NCBI GenBank assembly: GCA_900466005.1
Contig: UEGQ01000027.1
Span: 1-64,000 of the forward strand
Reading direction: 5' to 3'
DNA length: 64,000 nt
Origin: Hyphomicrobiales bacterium
GTDB taxonomy: Bacteria; Pseudomonadota; Alphaproteobacteria; Rhizobiales; Rhizobiaceae
The notes beneath the pieces were generated by a model. That model saw nothing but the letters and a program-made list of their open reading frames with translations, was not told the origin of the DNA and made no database searches. Shown here one piece after another: positions 1-12,156 of this stretch; the first letter of the stretch is position 1; every line of letters starts with the position of its first letter. Made by a program: the position numbers and the translations under genes.

Positions 1-225
1 AGGGGGTGAACGAAAAAGGGTATCTGGGATTGATTTTATTGGGGAATTTTTGCGGTGAGCCGAAGGTGGGAGACGAACTCGATTCAACCGACCGTGCTGG
101 CCGCGACCGATTTCTTAAGCAACGATAGCTTTCGCCTCGGTTGTGGAACGACGAACGGCCCGCTTGACTTGCGACTACGAAAGAAACAATCTTAGTTATA
201 TAGCTCTCTTCAGCTTCAGAGAAAC

Positions 226-1791
226 ATGGCCGATTTCTGGCACGTAAAATGGCTCAGCGAAGGCGTTGAGCGATGGAATAGGCGGCGAAAGAAAGTACAC
301 TTTGTACCTGACCTCTCCGGACTAAGATTCTTTGAATTGTTGCCGTCTGATTTCAGAGATGCTCCAAAGACCTCGCGTTTCTTTGAAGGCATAGACTTTT
401 CGCAGGCAAATTTGGCCGGAGCAGACTTGTCGGGCCTTAATTTCTACAAAGCGAAATTTGCCAGCGCCGACCTAACTGGCGCGGACATGTCCATGTCAAA
501 CTTTAACAGAGCAAATTTCACGGGTGCGGATCTCAGAGACGCAGATGTATCTCGCTCCTTGTTTGCCGGTGCCGTTTTCGAGAAATCGCGCCTCGCCGGT
601 ATAACTTTCCAAAACGTCGATATCTCTGACGCGGTTTTCATAGAAAGCCACCTTAGTGCAGAGCAACAGTCAACGGCAATCAGTCAGTCGGCACACATAT
701 TCTCGGATGTGGCGACGTACAGAACTGAGCTGATGGCGAAGGGGCGTGGGGCGTCGGGCAGCGGAGCCGTCCTTTATGACCGTGAGGCGCGTGGAGCGGA
801 GGAGCCGCGAACAAGAAAGAATAGGTATGACGTATTCTTCGGTACCGACAGGACGCCGATTTTTGAGCGTGGTGCTTTGGTGGCGTTCGATGGAAACCGA
901 AGTGCGGACCTAAGCTATGGTGTTTGTGAAGTCATAGTTCCGGAAGGCCACAGAATGGGATCTCTAGGTTCTTCGCTGTGGAAGAGGCTTATAAACAGGA
1001 GAGATGACCGGCTCAAAGTGGAGTCGCTGATTCCTTTGAATGAGGAATTGTTTTGGTCGCTGCTACGTGAAACGTCTGTCAAAATGAAGATCAAGGAGCG
1101 TCCAACGATCTTTGTACACGGGTTCAACACTAGTTTTGAACAAGCGGTCCTACGGGCTGCGCAGCTTGGTTACGATCTCGGTCTTGGGCAAGGCATAGGC
1201 CTGTTTAGCTGGCCTTCTAAGGGCAAGGTGATGGGCTACAGTGCCGACGAGGCCTCGGCTGAAGCCAGCAAATACGCGCTGGCAGATTTTATCGAGAAAT
1301 TCGTAGAATATTCAGCGCAACGAAGTGCGAATATTATCGCGCATAGCATGGGTTGCAGGACGGTACTCGGCGCTATCGAGGTGCTCTCTGCCGGGAAAAA
1401 AGGTGTTCTAAGACGCCTCAATCAGGTTGTGTTAGCCGCCGCAGACGTTGATTCGAACATAATGCCAAGGTTGGCGGTGCATGCGGTAAGCAATTCGAAG
1501 AGAACCACGTCGTATGTTTCAGACAAGGACATCGCGCTTAAGGTATCGGGTTGGCTTCATGATTTTCCTCGCGTCGGCATTACACCGCCCACTTTCGTGT
1601 TAGAGGGGATGGATACGGTACTCGTAAATGACGTGGACTTGGGCGACTTTTCTCATGGCTACATAGGAACTAGCCGAGCCATCCTTGGAGACATTTTCAG
1701 CCTGCTCAAAACGAACTCGCCGCCGGATGAGCGGCATGCGCTTGAGGCGGTTTCTGTCGGGGCGCGGGGGTACTGGCGTATTAGAAAATGA
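226..1791 (+). CDS. Pentapeptide-repeat / DUF900 alpha-beta hydrolase fusion protein
   Basis: A 521-residue two-domain protein. Residues ~50-140 are pentapeptide repeats of the A(D/N)LxG type (runs such as ANLAGADLSG and ANFTGADLRDADVS), expected to fold as a right-handed quadrilateral beta-helix. Residues ~200-485 resemble DUF900-type alpha/beta hydrolases: FVHGFN oxyanion strand, nucleophile elbow AHSMG with Ser374, an Asp in AADVD (~405) and a His in DFSHGY (His477), so the S-D-H triad looks complete. There is no signal peptide or membrane segment. Substrate and role are unknown. The base composition is clearly less GC-rich than the neighbours and the gene is alone, followed by a cluster of palindromic repeats, which suggests horizontal acquisition. 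The 225 bases before it show no gene. Confidence 0.8.
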   Translation: MADFWHVKWLSEGVERWNRRRKKVHFVPDLSGLRFFELLPSDFRDAPKTSRFFEGIDFSQANLAGADLSGLNFYKAKFASADLTGADMSMSNFNRANFTGADLRDADVSRSLFAGAVFEKSRLAGITFQNVDISDAVFIESHLSAEQQSTAISQSAHIFSDVATYRTELMAKGRGASGSGAVLYDREARGAEEPRTRKNRYDVFFGTDRTPIFERGALVAFDGNRSADLSYGVCEVIVPEGHRMGSLGSSLWKRLINRRDDRLKVESLIPLNEELFWSLLRETSVKMKIKERPTIFVHGFNTSFEQAVLRAAQLGYDLGLGQGIGLFSWPSKGKVMGYSADEASAEASKYALADFIEKFVEYSAQRSANIIAHSMGCRTVLGAIEVLSAGKKGVLRRLNQVVLAAADVDSNIMPRLAVHAVSNSKRTTSYVSDKDIALKVSGWLHDFPRVGITPPTFVLEGMDTVLVNDVDLGDFSHGYIGTSRAILGDIFSLLKTNSPPDERHALEAVSVGARGYWRIRK

Positions 1792-1916
1792 CCGATGGTA
1801 CTGACGGTTACTCTGTTCACGGTGGCGCGAGCGGAGTCACGCTGCTGTCAGCAGCAGTCTACCAAGGCGGTGACTTTATGACGTCTCGGAGCAGAGATGG
1901 CAGCGTGCTACGGTCC

Positions 1917-1959
1917 ACCCCCCTCTGTCCTGCCGGACATCTTCCCCTCAAGGGGGGAG
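1917..1959. repeat. Palindromic intergenic element, type A
   Basis: Begins ACCCCCCTCTGTCCTGCCGG and ends in the short hairpin CCCCTCAAGGGG. The same unit occurs twice inside uvrB, at 2626-2674 (inverted) and 2701-2745. It lies in the 461-bp convergent gap between the hydrolase gene and uvrB, which is filled by such elements. Confidence 0.7.
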
Positions 1960-1995
1960 TCGGACTGCGGCCGACGTTGCAGTCAGAGAATTTTG

Positions 1996-2044
1996 CCCCT
2001 CATCCGCCTGCCGGCACCTTCTCCCCATCGGGATGGGGAGAAGG
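1996..2044. repeat. Palindromic element, truncated modular type
   Basis: Starts CCCCTCATCCGCC and ends with the hairpin CTTCTCCCCATCGGGATGGG plus GAGAAG. It has the constant outer parts of the modular element family (CCCCTCA box and terminal pyrimidine/purine hairpin) but lacks a long variable stem. Confidence 0.6.
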
Positions 2045-2069
2045 GACTCGTGGCGCTGCGCCGGCCGTT

Positions 2070-2147
2070 CCTCTCCCCTCGAGGGAGAGGAAGCGATTTC
2101 GGCAGCTTAGGCCGAAGGCGTAAGTGCCGGAAATCGCAGGTGAGGGG
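2070..2147. repeat. Palindromic modular element, inverted copy
   Basis: Read on the minus strand it starts CCCCTCACC, has a variable stem GCGATTTC/GAAATCGC, and ends in the hairpin CCTCTCCCTCGAGGGGAGAGG. The architecture matches the elements at 2168, 2377, 2818, 8233 and 10576, but the variable stem sequence is unique to this copy. Confidence 0.65.
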
Positions 2148-2167
2148 GATGTCAGACAGGCGAAACC

Positions 2168-2249
2168 GACCCCCTCACTTGGAATTTCTAACACTTAGCC
2201 TGCGGCTAAGATGTTGAAATTCCATTCTCCCCCACCAAGGGGGAGAAGG
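2168..2249. repeat. 82-bp palindromic element, copy 1 (type C)
   Basis: Begins GACCCCCTCACTTGGAATTT, has an internal stem GGAATTTC/GAAATTCC and a terminal CTCCCCC/GGGGGAG hairpin. A near-identical 82-bp copy lies at 10576-10657; they differ mainly in the loop. It ends 3 bp before the uvrB stop codon, so it could serve as an uvrB mRNA 3' structure. Confidence 0.85.
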
Positions 2250-2252
2250 AAG

Positions 2253-5714
<3,462 letters not shown>

Positions 5715-5855
5715 GCGCCGAATATGGAGAAACGGCCGGCGGATGGGAAGGGGCCGCGGCGAAAAAACGAGTACAAAAAGGAAACATGACGCAGCCTGCT
5801 GACAGGAACTGTCAGGACGCGGCCGGTGATCGCAGGCGGTGGCGGCCGGGCCCGG

Positions 5856-7853
5856 TCAGGCGACCGCGCGGCCGTCCTCCAGTGCGGCGGGACGATCCGC
5901 ACCGAGCCAGCCGACGAGGGCTGCGAGCGGCATCGGGCGGGCGAAATGGTAGCCCTGGGCGACGCGGCAGCCGAGCAGCGCCAGCACCTCGGCATCCTCG
6001 GCCGTCTCGACGCCCTCGACGACGATGTCGAGGGAGAGCGCGCGGCCGAGGCCGACGAGGGCGGCGATGAGGCTCTGGTTGGTGCGCGAGCCGGCGACGC
6101 CCTTGACGAAGCTGCGGTCGATCTTCAGCCGGTCGACCTTGAGGTCGATGAGGTAGGCGAGGGAGGAATGACCCATGCCGAAATCGTCGACGGCGAGCTT
6201 GTGGCCGGCATTCTCCAGCCGCTTGAGCTGCTCGCCGGCGCCTTCGGTGTCGAGCGTCGCCTCCTCGGTGATCTCGATCTCGAGCAGGGCGGGATTGATA
6301 CCGCGCGGTCCGGCGACCCGGCCGAGCATGTCGGCGACGCAGTAGAGCGAGAACTCCCGCGGCGAGATGTTGAGGGCGACGGTCGCCTCCGGCAGGCCGA
6401 GCGCCGGCAGGCGGGTGAGCAGGTCGCAGACGGCCGTCGCGACGTGCTCGGTCAGGGCTTGCGCGAGATGCTGCGAATGGGCGGCCTGGACGACCTCAGG
6501 CGGCGAGATCGGGCCGAGACGCGGATGGGTCCAGCGCAGCAGCGCCTCGAAGCCGGTCACCGCGCCGGTGTCGAGCCGCACCTGCGGCTGGAACCACGCC
6601 TCGACCGAGCCGTCGCGGATCGCCTCGGCGAGATCCTGTTCGACCGCGTGTTGGCGTTCGATGCGCGCCTTCAGCGCCGGATCGAATTCGCGGATGCGGC
6701 GGCGGCCGTGGTCCTTGGCCTCGTAGAGCGCCATGTCGGCGAAGGCCATCAGCTCCTCCGCGCTCGATGCCTGGGCGGGGTAGCAGGCGAGGCCGACGCT
6801 GATGCCGATCACGGCGGAGGTTCCGCCGACCGGAACGGGCTCCTGGCTGGCGTTCTGCAGTTCCGTGGCATAGGCGAGCGCGCGCCGGCGGGCATCGCTG
6901 CCAGTGAGGATGATGCCGAATTCATCGCCGCCGAGGCGGGCGACGAGACCGTCCTCGCCGATCACGCGGCGCAGGCGGCGGCCGACTTCCATCAGCACGG
7001 CGTCGCCGGCGCTGTGGCCGAAAGAATCGTTGATCGACTTGAAACGGTCGAGATCGAGGAGCAACAGGGCGACCGCCTCGTCGACGGCGACAGCGCGGGC
7101 GACATCGCCACTGAGGCGGCTGTTGAAGTGCGTCCGGTTCGCGAGGCCGGTGACGGGATCGCAATTGGCGAGCACCTCGAGGCGGCCGTTCTTGCGCAGG
7201 ATGTCGTCGTGAGCATCGGAAAGCGAGAGGGCGAGATCGGTCGCCTGGAGCTTGGCGAGCTCGTTGCTCGAGAACACCTGCTCGGCCGAAAGGCTGTGAC
7301 GGAAAAGGACGGCCGTCAGGGCGGCGGCGTTCACCGCAAGCACCAGCGAGGCGGAGTTGCCGGAGAGCACCAGCGAGACCAGCATCGAGAGCAGGAGCGG
7401 CGTCGCGAAGGCCATGGCGAGCTGGCTGTAACCGATCCCCTTGATGATCGCGCCGGAGGCCGTGCCGACCATGATCAGGAAGAGGGCGGCGTCGCGGCCG
7501 GAGCCGTCGAAGCCCTCGATCGAAAAGGGCAGAGCGGCCCAGGTGAGGCCGGAGACGAAGGCGCCGAAGGAGAGCAGGGTCAGGACGTCGCCGGGCCGGC
7601 GTTCGATCATGCCGCCGCGGATGCATCCGGCGGCTGCGGCATAGCGAAAGGCGAGCGTCAGCAGCACGATCGTCGCCCATATGATCACGCCGAGCGAGGT
7701 TCCATGGTTGATGACCGTGATGCCTGCCGTGGAAAGGGTGATGAAGCCGTTGAAGAGCAGCGTCGAGGTGTGGCTGGACATGATCAGGTCTGCCTGGAAG
7801 CGGACCAGTTCGGCCGGATGCTGTTCCTTACGGGAACCGTTGCGCGTATCCAC
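5856..7853 (-). CDS. Membrane GGDEF-EAL cyclic-di-GMP enzyme
   Basis: A 665-residue inner-membrane protein. The N-terminal ~190 residues hold several hydrophobic segments (a MASE-like sensor without recognised ligand residues). A GGDEF domain (~210-375) has an intact RLGGDEF signature near 308-313, as needed for making c-di-GMP from two GTP. An EAL domain (~395-650) has GFEALLRW near 433 and the DDFGMGHSSL metal-loop, as expected for an active phosphodiesterase. Both signatures look complete, so it may be bifunctional or switch direction. It is transcribed alone, 140 bp from the uvrB start. The signal it senses is unknown. Confidence 0.93.
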   Translation of the reverse strand: MDTRNGSRKEQHPAELVRFQADLIMSSHTSTLLFNGFITLSTAGITVINHGTSLGVIIWATIVLLTLAFRYAAAAGCIRGGMIERRPGDVLTLLSFGAFVSGLTWAALPFSIEGFDGSGRDAALFLIMVGTASGAIIKGIGYSQLAMAFATPLLLSMLVSLVLSGNSASLVLAVNAAALTAVLFRHSLSAEQVFSSNELAKLQATDLALSLSDAHDDILRKNGRLEVLANCDPVTGLANRTHFNSRLSGDVARAVAVDEAVALLLLDLDRFKSINDSFGHSAGDAVLMEVGRRLRRVIGEDGLVARLGGDEFGIILTGSDARRRALAYATELQNASQEPVPVGGTSAVIGISVGLACYPAQASSAEELMAFADMALYEAKDHGRRRIREFDPALKARIERQHAVEQDLAEAIRDGSVEAWFQPQVRLDTGAVTGFEALLRWTHPRLGPISPPEVVQAAHSQHLAQALTEHVATAVCDLLTRLPALGLPEATVALNISPREFSLYCVADMLGRVAGPRGINPALLEIEITEEATLDTEGAGEQLKRLENAGHKLAVDDFGMGHSSLAYLIDLKVDRLKIDRSFVKGVAGSRTNQSLIAALVGLGRALSLDIVVEGVETAEDAEVLALLGCRVAQGYHFARPMPLAALVGWLGADRPAALEDGRAVA

Positions 7854-8577
7854 TCTTCCCCCCGCCCGTCCGTTTTTCGTGTCTTGTCCGGGACAATGTG
7901 TTCGATCTCAGCATGAGGCGGGTGTAATAAAATTCGCTTAACGGTGGTGACGGATTGACGCAGGGGGACGGGAGGGCACCGATTTCACCCCTGAGGGGAA
8001 CTCGGGCCTCGGCGCCTGCGATGACACGCCTTCTGCCCTGCCGGGTACCTGCCGTCCTCGTGCCTCGTTAGCGGGGAGGGGTTTTCTCGGCTCGCCGATG
8101 CTCGCCGACTGGATGCCGGCTCGGGTGCGGGAACGGTTGAGGCATGAAATGAACTTCGAGCCCCCTTGCGACAGCCAAGTGCGAAAAATTCCAAGAGAGG
8201 GGCTTCGTGAGGCGTGTGCCACGGGAACCGAGCCCCTCACCTGAAAAATCTGAGGTTTAGGCGGCTTGCTCGGACCTTAAGCCCTCGATTTTTCTTCCTC
8301 CCCCGCAAGGGGGGAGCCGGGGACGCGCCCCCTCATCCGTCCTCGGCTCCCGGCCGGTCCTTCGCCCGAGCTCGGGGCGTTCGCCGTTGCAATCGATCCA
8401 CCGCATCGATCGCCCGGCTCCGTCGACATCTCTTGCCTGAAGGGAGACCGGCCGGATGCGTTGGCTGCGGGAAAAGCGCTTGGTATTTTCGCCGCCTTCG
8501 GCGAGTTTGATCGCCGTTCCGGTGATTCGCGGCAGCGGTCGCCCGGCCTCGTTCCCACTCAGACATTCCGGTGTTCC
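7854..8577. other. Intergenic region without a convincing gene
   Basis: About 720 bp between the GGDEF-EAL gene (minus) and the DUF486 gene (plus). It contains the modular palindromic element at 8233-8316 and other pyrimidine-rich repeat scraps near 7985-8000. Short open frames on both strands look like high-GC noise; I see no protein family in any of them. Confidence 0.6.
8233..8316. repeat. 84-bp palindromic modular element (type D)
   Basis: Starts CCCCTCACCTGAAAAATC, with opposing arm GATTTTTC, then the terminal hairpin CCTCCCCCGCAAGGGGGGAG. It has the same order of parts and nearly the same size as the 82-bp type C element, but an unrelated stem sequence. Confidence 0.7.
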
Positions 8578-8931
8578 ATGCCCACTCTTCTCAATCCGGC
8601 GGCGATCTGGCCGATCGTGCTGCTGTCCCTTTCCAACGTGTTCATGACGTTTGCCTGGTACGGGCACCTGAAATTCCGCCACAGCGCGATCTTCGCCGCG
8701 ATCCTCGTCAGCTGGGGGATCGCCTTCTTCGAATACTGCCTGGCGGTGCCGGCAAACCGCATAGGCGCGCAGGTCTATTCCGCGGCCCAGCTGAAGACCA
8801 TCCAGGAGGTGATCACCCTGCTGGTCTTCTCCGGTTTCTCGGTCTTCTGGCTGAAGGAATCGCTGACCTGGGGGCATGCCGCGGGTTTCGCGCTGATCGC
8901 GCTCGGCGCCTCGCTGATCTTCCGGGCGTAG
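8578..8931 (+). CDS. DUF486 family small membrane protein
   Basis: 117 residues, four predicted membrane spans (~8-25, 31-50, 70-88, 96-115), matching DUF486, a small family within the drug/metabolite-transporter-like fold. The conserved-looking centre includes FFEYCLAVPANRIG and the QEVITLLVF segment. The ATG at 8578 is chosen because everything conserved lies downstream; an upstream extension to 8461 would be Arg/Pro-rich intergenic sequence. Transport activity has not been established for the family as far as I know. It is monocistronic. Confidence 0.85.
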   Translation: MPTLLNPAAIWPIVLLSLSNVFMTFAWYGHLKFRHSAIFAAILVSWGIAFFEYCLAVPANRIGAQVYSAAQLKTIQEVITLLVFSGFSVFWLKESLTWGHAAGFALIALGASLIFRA

Positions 8932-9115
8932 GTGAGGGGTATGGCAGGCATCTGTGGATGCTCGGGTCAAGTGTAAAGCCCGAGGATGACGACCTTTTAT
9001 GTCCAGCCTCCGCAACCAACTCAAGCATAAATCAATAGCGGCGTCCGTCCGCCAGGAGCGTTTTTTGCGTTTGTGGACTATCACCCCGCTAACTGAAACG
9101 TGATAGAAATCATGC

Positions 9116-10546
9116 ATGTATGCTAGGGATCTTGCTCACCTTCTTCATGAAATTCTCGCCGGCGCGTCATCGTTCGACGAGACGCTAACCCGTTTCGAGC
9201 GTTTACGCGGATATTCCCTCCTTCCGAGAGGACGGGAAAATGCTTCCAAACGGCTCACAAATGTGGAGGTTGCAAACGCAATCCTTGGCTTCGTGCCAAC
9301 GTCACCCGGTCGGGCAGGACACGCTTCTCTTATTCTTGGCGGGCTGTGTGCCGTTGGCGGAGGCCGTGCTTCGTTCGAAGGCACGACGACATTGCATGAG
9401 ACACTAGCGGCCATTCTTGCCAGTGATCGAGGATGTCAATCACTTGTCGGGATGACATTTTCTATCGAGCGGGACTATGGCGACGAAGAATACCATGCAC
9501 GAGCGGTGTTCGAGGAAGCAGGTGGTCGTAAGATTGTTTCCTACGTATCACATATGGCCACTACGCTTTTGGCGGAAGGCGCTGAGGAACGGTACGATCA
9601 TGACAAGATGCGCGCTGTTTCCGGCAGGCAGCTAACTTTGGGGCAGAGTTTCTTCGTACGCGTACAGAGCGAGTTGGCAGTATCGCGCCATCTCGACCTG
9701 CCGTTGAAAACGGACTGGCAAGAATACGAAAGCGAGGAAGAGAAGAACGCGTTTCATAAGCGTATGGGGGCACGCCACAACTCGCGGTTCCTCAATCTGG
9801 CCGTGGATACTCACGCAATTTGGCCCCGGGAACCTACCCGCATGAAATTCGATGGCCATCAATTCGTGCTCTTCCCGAGGACAAATGAAAATTCCCATTC
9901 GATCAGCATAGACCTCACCGCTGAACGGTTATCGGCGGGGGAAGCGCGGACCTTGCTCAATCGCTTCTTAAGTCTCCTGGCATGGTGTGACGATCAGCAC
10001 GCAGTCCTTGGATTTGGCTGGTCTGGGAACCCTGTGCCCGTACCAGTTCCTCTGCCCCGAAGAGGCTTCTCAACAACGCCGCAATGGCTTTTCTCAAGAA
10101 CCCTTCCTGCCGATCAGGAACTGCGGCAGAGACTCGCGTACTATCGAGAAGGACTTAATGCGCGCGAAGCAGGGCTGGTAACATTTGCCGTCCTTAGCTT
10201 CTTCAAGGTTTTTGAAGTTCGGGCCAAGCCGAAGCGAGGCCGTCCCAACCCGACAACAGAATGGATTAGAGAGGCGTTTCCACTCGTAGAAAGCACACTT
10301 CGACCCGAAACGATCAGGGAGTTTCATAAAGATCGTCAAGAAATTGAGATCGAAAACTACATCTCACACAATTGCCGAGTGGCGACTGCGCATGCGTCAG
10401 CCAAAGTGCCGTCGGATGCAGACTCCTCCCCTGAAATCCAAAGGCTGTATTCAGCCGCAGAAGTAATACATGCGCTCGCCCGACACTTCCTCAGAAGTCA
10501 TTATCGCCTTTCTGATATTTACTATACCGATGAATGCCCCGACTGA
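9116..10546 (+). CDS. Hypothetical protein, possibly MauJ/HEPN-like
   Basis: A 476-residue soluble protein with no signal peptide. I do not recognise the N-terminal 300 residues. The C-terminal part (~335-470: LAYYREGLNAREAG, FAVLSFFKVFEV, then CRVATAHAS) resembles proteins loosely annotated as methylamine-utilisation MauJ and HEPN-like families, where a short R-x-x-x-A-H motif occurs in a helical bundle. This is a weak pattern match, not an assignment. GC content is lower than in the surrounding genes and the gene stands alone, followed at once by the 82-bp repeat, so it is probably an accessory gene. An alternative ATG lies 4 bp upstream in another frame. Confidence 0.6.
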   Translation: MYARDLAHLLHEILAGASSFDETLTRFERLRGYSLLPRGRENASKRLTNVEVANAILGFVPTSPGRAGHASLILGGLCAVGGGRASFEGTTTLHETLAAILASDRGCQSLVGMTFSIERDYGDEEYHARAVFEEAGGRKIVSYVSHMATTLLAEGAEERYDHDKMRAVSGRQLTLGQSFFVRVQSELAVSRHLDLPLKTDWQEYESEEEKNAFHKRMGARHNSRFLNLAVDTHAIWPREPTRMKFDGHQFVLFPRTNENSHSISIDLTAERLSAGEARTLLNRFLSLLAWCDDQHAVLGFGWSGNPVPVPVPLPRRGFSTTPQWLFSRTLPADQELRQRLAYYREGLNAREAGLVTFAVLSFFKVFEVRAKPKRGRPNPTTEWIREAFPLVESTLRPETIREFHKDRQEIEIENYISHNCRVATAHASAKVPSDADSSPEIQRLYSAAEVIHALARHFLRSHYRLSDIYYTDECPD

Positions 10547-10575
10547 TCTGGTCTTTGGGATGGGGCCTGAATTCC

Positions 10576-10657
10576 GACCCCCTCACTTGGAATTTCTAAC
10601 ACTTAGCTTTCAGCTAAGATGTTGAAATTCCATTCTCCCCCACCGAGGGGGAGAAGG
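10576..10657. repeat. 82-bp palindromic element, copy 2 (type C)
   Basis: Nearly identical to 2168-2249, differing chiefly in the loop and in the terminal hairpin loop. It lies between the converging hypothetical gene and thioesterase gene, and here too ends a few bases (7) before a minus-strand stop codon. Confidence 0.85.
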
Positions 10658-10664
10658 CCTCTCG

Positions 10665-11051
10665 TCAGGCTGCCGGGACCGGGGTCGGCTTGCCGGCGGC
10701 GTCGAGGGCCACCATGACGAAGGTGGCGGCGGTGACCTTTTCCATCGTGTGGGTGAGATAACGCTGCGCCCAGACCTCGACGGAGAGCGTGATGGAGGTG
10801 CGGCCGACTCTCGCGATATCCGTATAGACGCAGAGCGTGTCGCCGATCTTCACCGGCATGTCGAAGGCCATTTCCTTGACCGCGGCGGTCACGACGCGGC
10901 CGCGGGCGCGCTCGGCGGCGCGGATGCCGGAGGCGAGGTCCATCTGCGCCATGACCCAGCCGCCGAAGATGTCGCCGGCGGCGTTGGCGTCGCCCGGCAT
11001 CGCAAGCGTCCGCAGGGTGAGTTCGCCACAGGGCTTGGCGGTATCGGTCAT
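10665..11051 (-). CDS. Acyl-CoA thioesterase, hot-dog fold (YciA/BACH type)
   Basis: 128 residues, a single hot-dog domain. It hydrolyses acyl-CoA thioesters in the cytoplasm. Family hallmarks are the start ELTLRTLAMPGDANAAGDIFGGWVMAQMD in which N-x-x-G-D-I-F-G-G is the conserved active-site helix entry, and the VKIGDTLCVY strand. Start at 11051 (MTDTAKP) is chosen because the family begins a few residues before the first conserved motif; longer versions would add basic low-complexity sequence. It is monocistronic, convergent with the preceding gene. The in vivo substrate is unknown. Confidence 0.9.
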   Translation of the reverse strand: MTDTAKPCGELTLRTLAMPGDANAAGDIFGGWVMAQMDLASGIRAAERARGRVVTAAVKEMAFDMPVKIGDTLCVYTDIARVGRTSITLSVEVWAQRYLTHTMEKVTAATFVMVALDAAGKPTPVPAA

Positions 11052-11302
11052 GACGTCTGCTCCTTCGCTTTCATCCGTCGTCTGCCACAGGTTGCGCCGG
11101 TAAGGCGCCGGCCCCTGCCGCCCGACCTGATTAGGCAAAATCGCCGGTCTCCGCAATTGCGACGCTCGAAGGGGAGGCTTGTCCCCGGCGCAAGTGTGCG
11201 ACGGTTGCGACCGGCGCAGCGGGGACAACGAAACGTTTACGGCTTGGCCGTAAGCTCTCCGGCGATGGGCCGGATAACCGGCGGCGGCAGAGTGGTGCTG
11301 GT

Positions 11303-11929
11303 ATGGCGTTCGTTTCCTTTCTGCAGCGTTCGATGCTGGTGTTGGCGTCCGGAACGGCGCTGGCCGGCTGCATGTCGGACGAACTGATCCCGCCGGCCGA
11401 GATCGGCGACACGTCCGATTCGGTCATGCTCGAAGGCCCGGTCGGGGCGGAAACTTCCGGCCGCCGGCTGATCGGGCGGGTCGGCCGTGTCGATCGCGAG
11501 GACGTCGCCGAGAGCGCCTATTCCGCAGCAGGGGCCCGCAACGGCGGTGCGCAGGCGATCGACTATCTCGACACGCCCAACCTCGCAGGAACCGATAGCG
11601 GGCAGGCGGCGACCGTGCCGGTCGCGAGTGCGCCGCCCGACGATCCCGGCGACGGAATGCCGGACGCCGCGGGCGGGGACGGGCTTGCCGCCCCCGAACA
11701 GGCCTCCGCCGGTGCCTACGCCATTCCCGAAGAAGGGATCAATATCGACGCCGGGCTCGGCGTGGCGGGCGGAGAGGTCGCGGCGGAGGAGACGGCCGAA
11801 CCCGTGCCGACCGGGCCGATGACGATCGCCGAGGGCAATACCGACCAGCCGGTGATCGACGGCATCGGCACCGACAATCCGGTTCTGGTGCAGCCGGGGG
11901 CGCCGCAAACGGCGGACGGCGACCTGTAG
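11303..11929 (+). CDS. Putative exported lipoprotein
   Basis: 208 residues. The N-terminus has a hydrophobic stretch ending in a lipobox LAGC (Cys at ~22), so a lipid-anchored envelope protein is predicted. The rest is acidic, rich in Gly, Ala, Asp and Pro, without a domain that I recognise, and may be largely disordered. Hypothetical lipoproteins like this are common in the order. The 70-residue shift to other frames gives only noise, which supports this frame. Function is unknown. Confidence 0.65.
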   Translation: MAFVSFLQRSMLVLASGTALAGCMSDELIPPAEIGDTSDSVMLEGPVGAETSGRRLIGRVGRVDREDVAESAYSAAGARNGGAQAIDYLDTPNLAGTDSGQAATVPVASAPPDDPGDGMPDAAGGDGLAAPEQASAGAYAIPEEGINIDAGLGVAGGEVAAEETAEPVPTGPMTIAEGNTDQPVIDGIGTDNPVLVQPGAPQTADGDL

Positions 11930-12156
11930 CCGTCGTGGTGCGACGGGCGTACTGCAAGCGCCCGAGGCGACCTTGCGCCGGCGGCGCGATAGACTAAACC
12001 CGCGCACATGAGAGGCCATGCGTTCGGCGGATCGGGTCCGATTCCGCCCGCGGCCGAAGACCGATACCTGACCCGTCACGGCCGGAGAGGTTGCGCGATC
12101 GATGCCGGCGCGCCTCCATCTTTCGACCGACCGTGCCGGGCGCCGAAGGAACGCCC

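Noticed and set aside
1788-2217. Small proteins between the hydrolase gene and uvrB
   Set aside because: The open frames here run through palindromic elements, on both strands, and encode repeat translations without a ribosome site.
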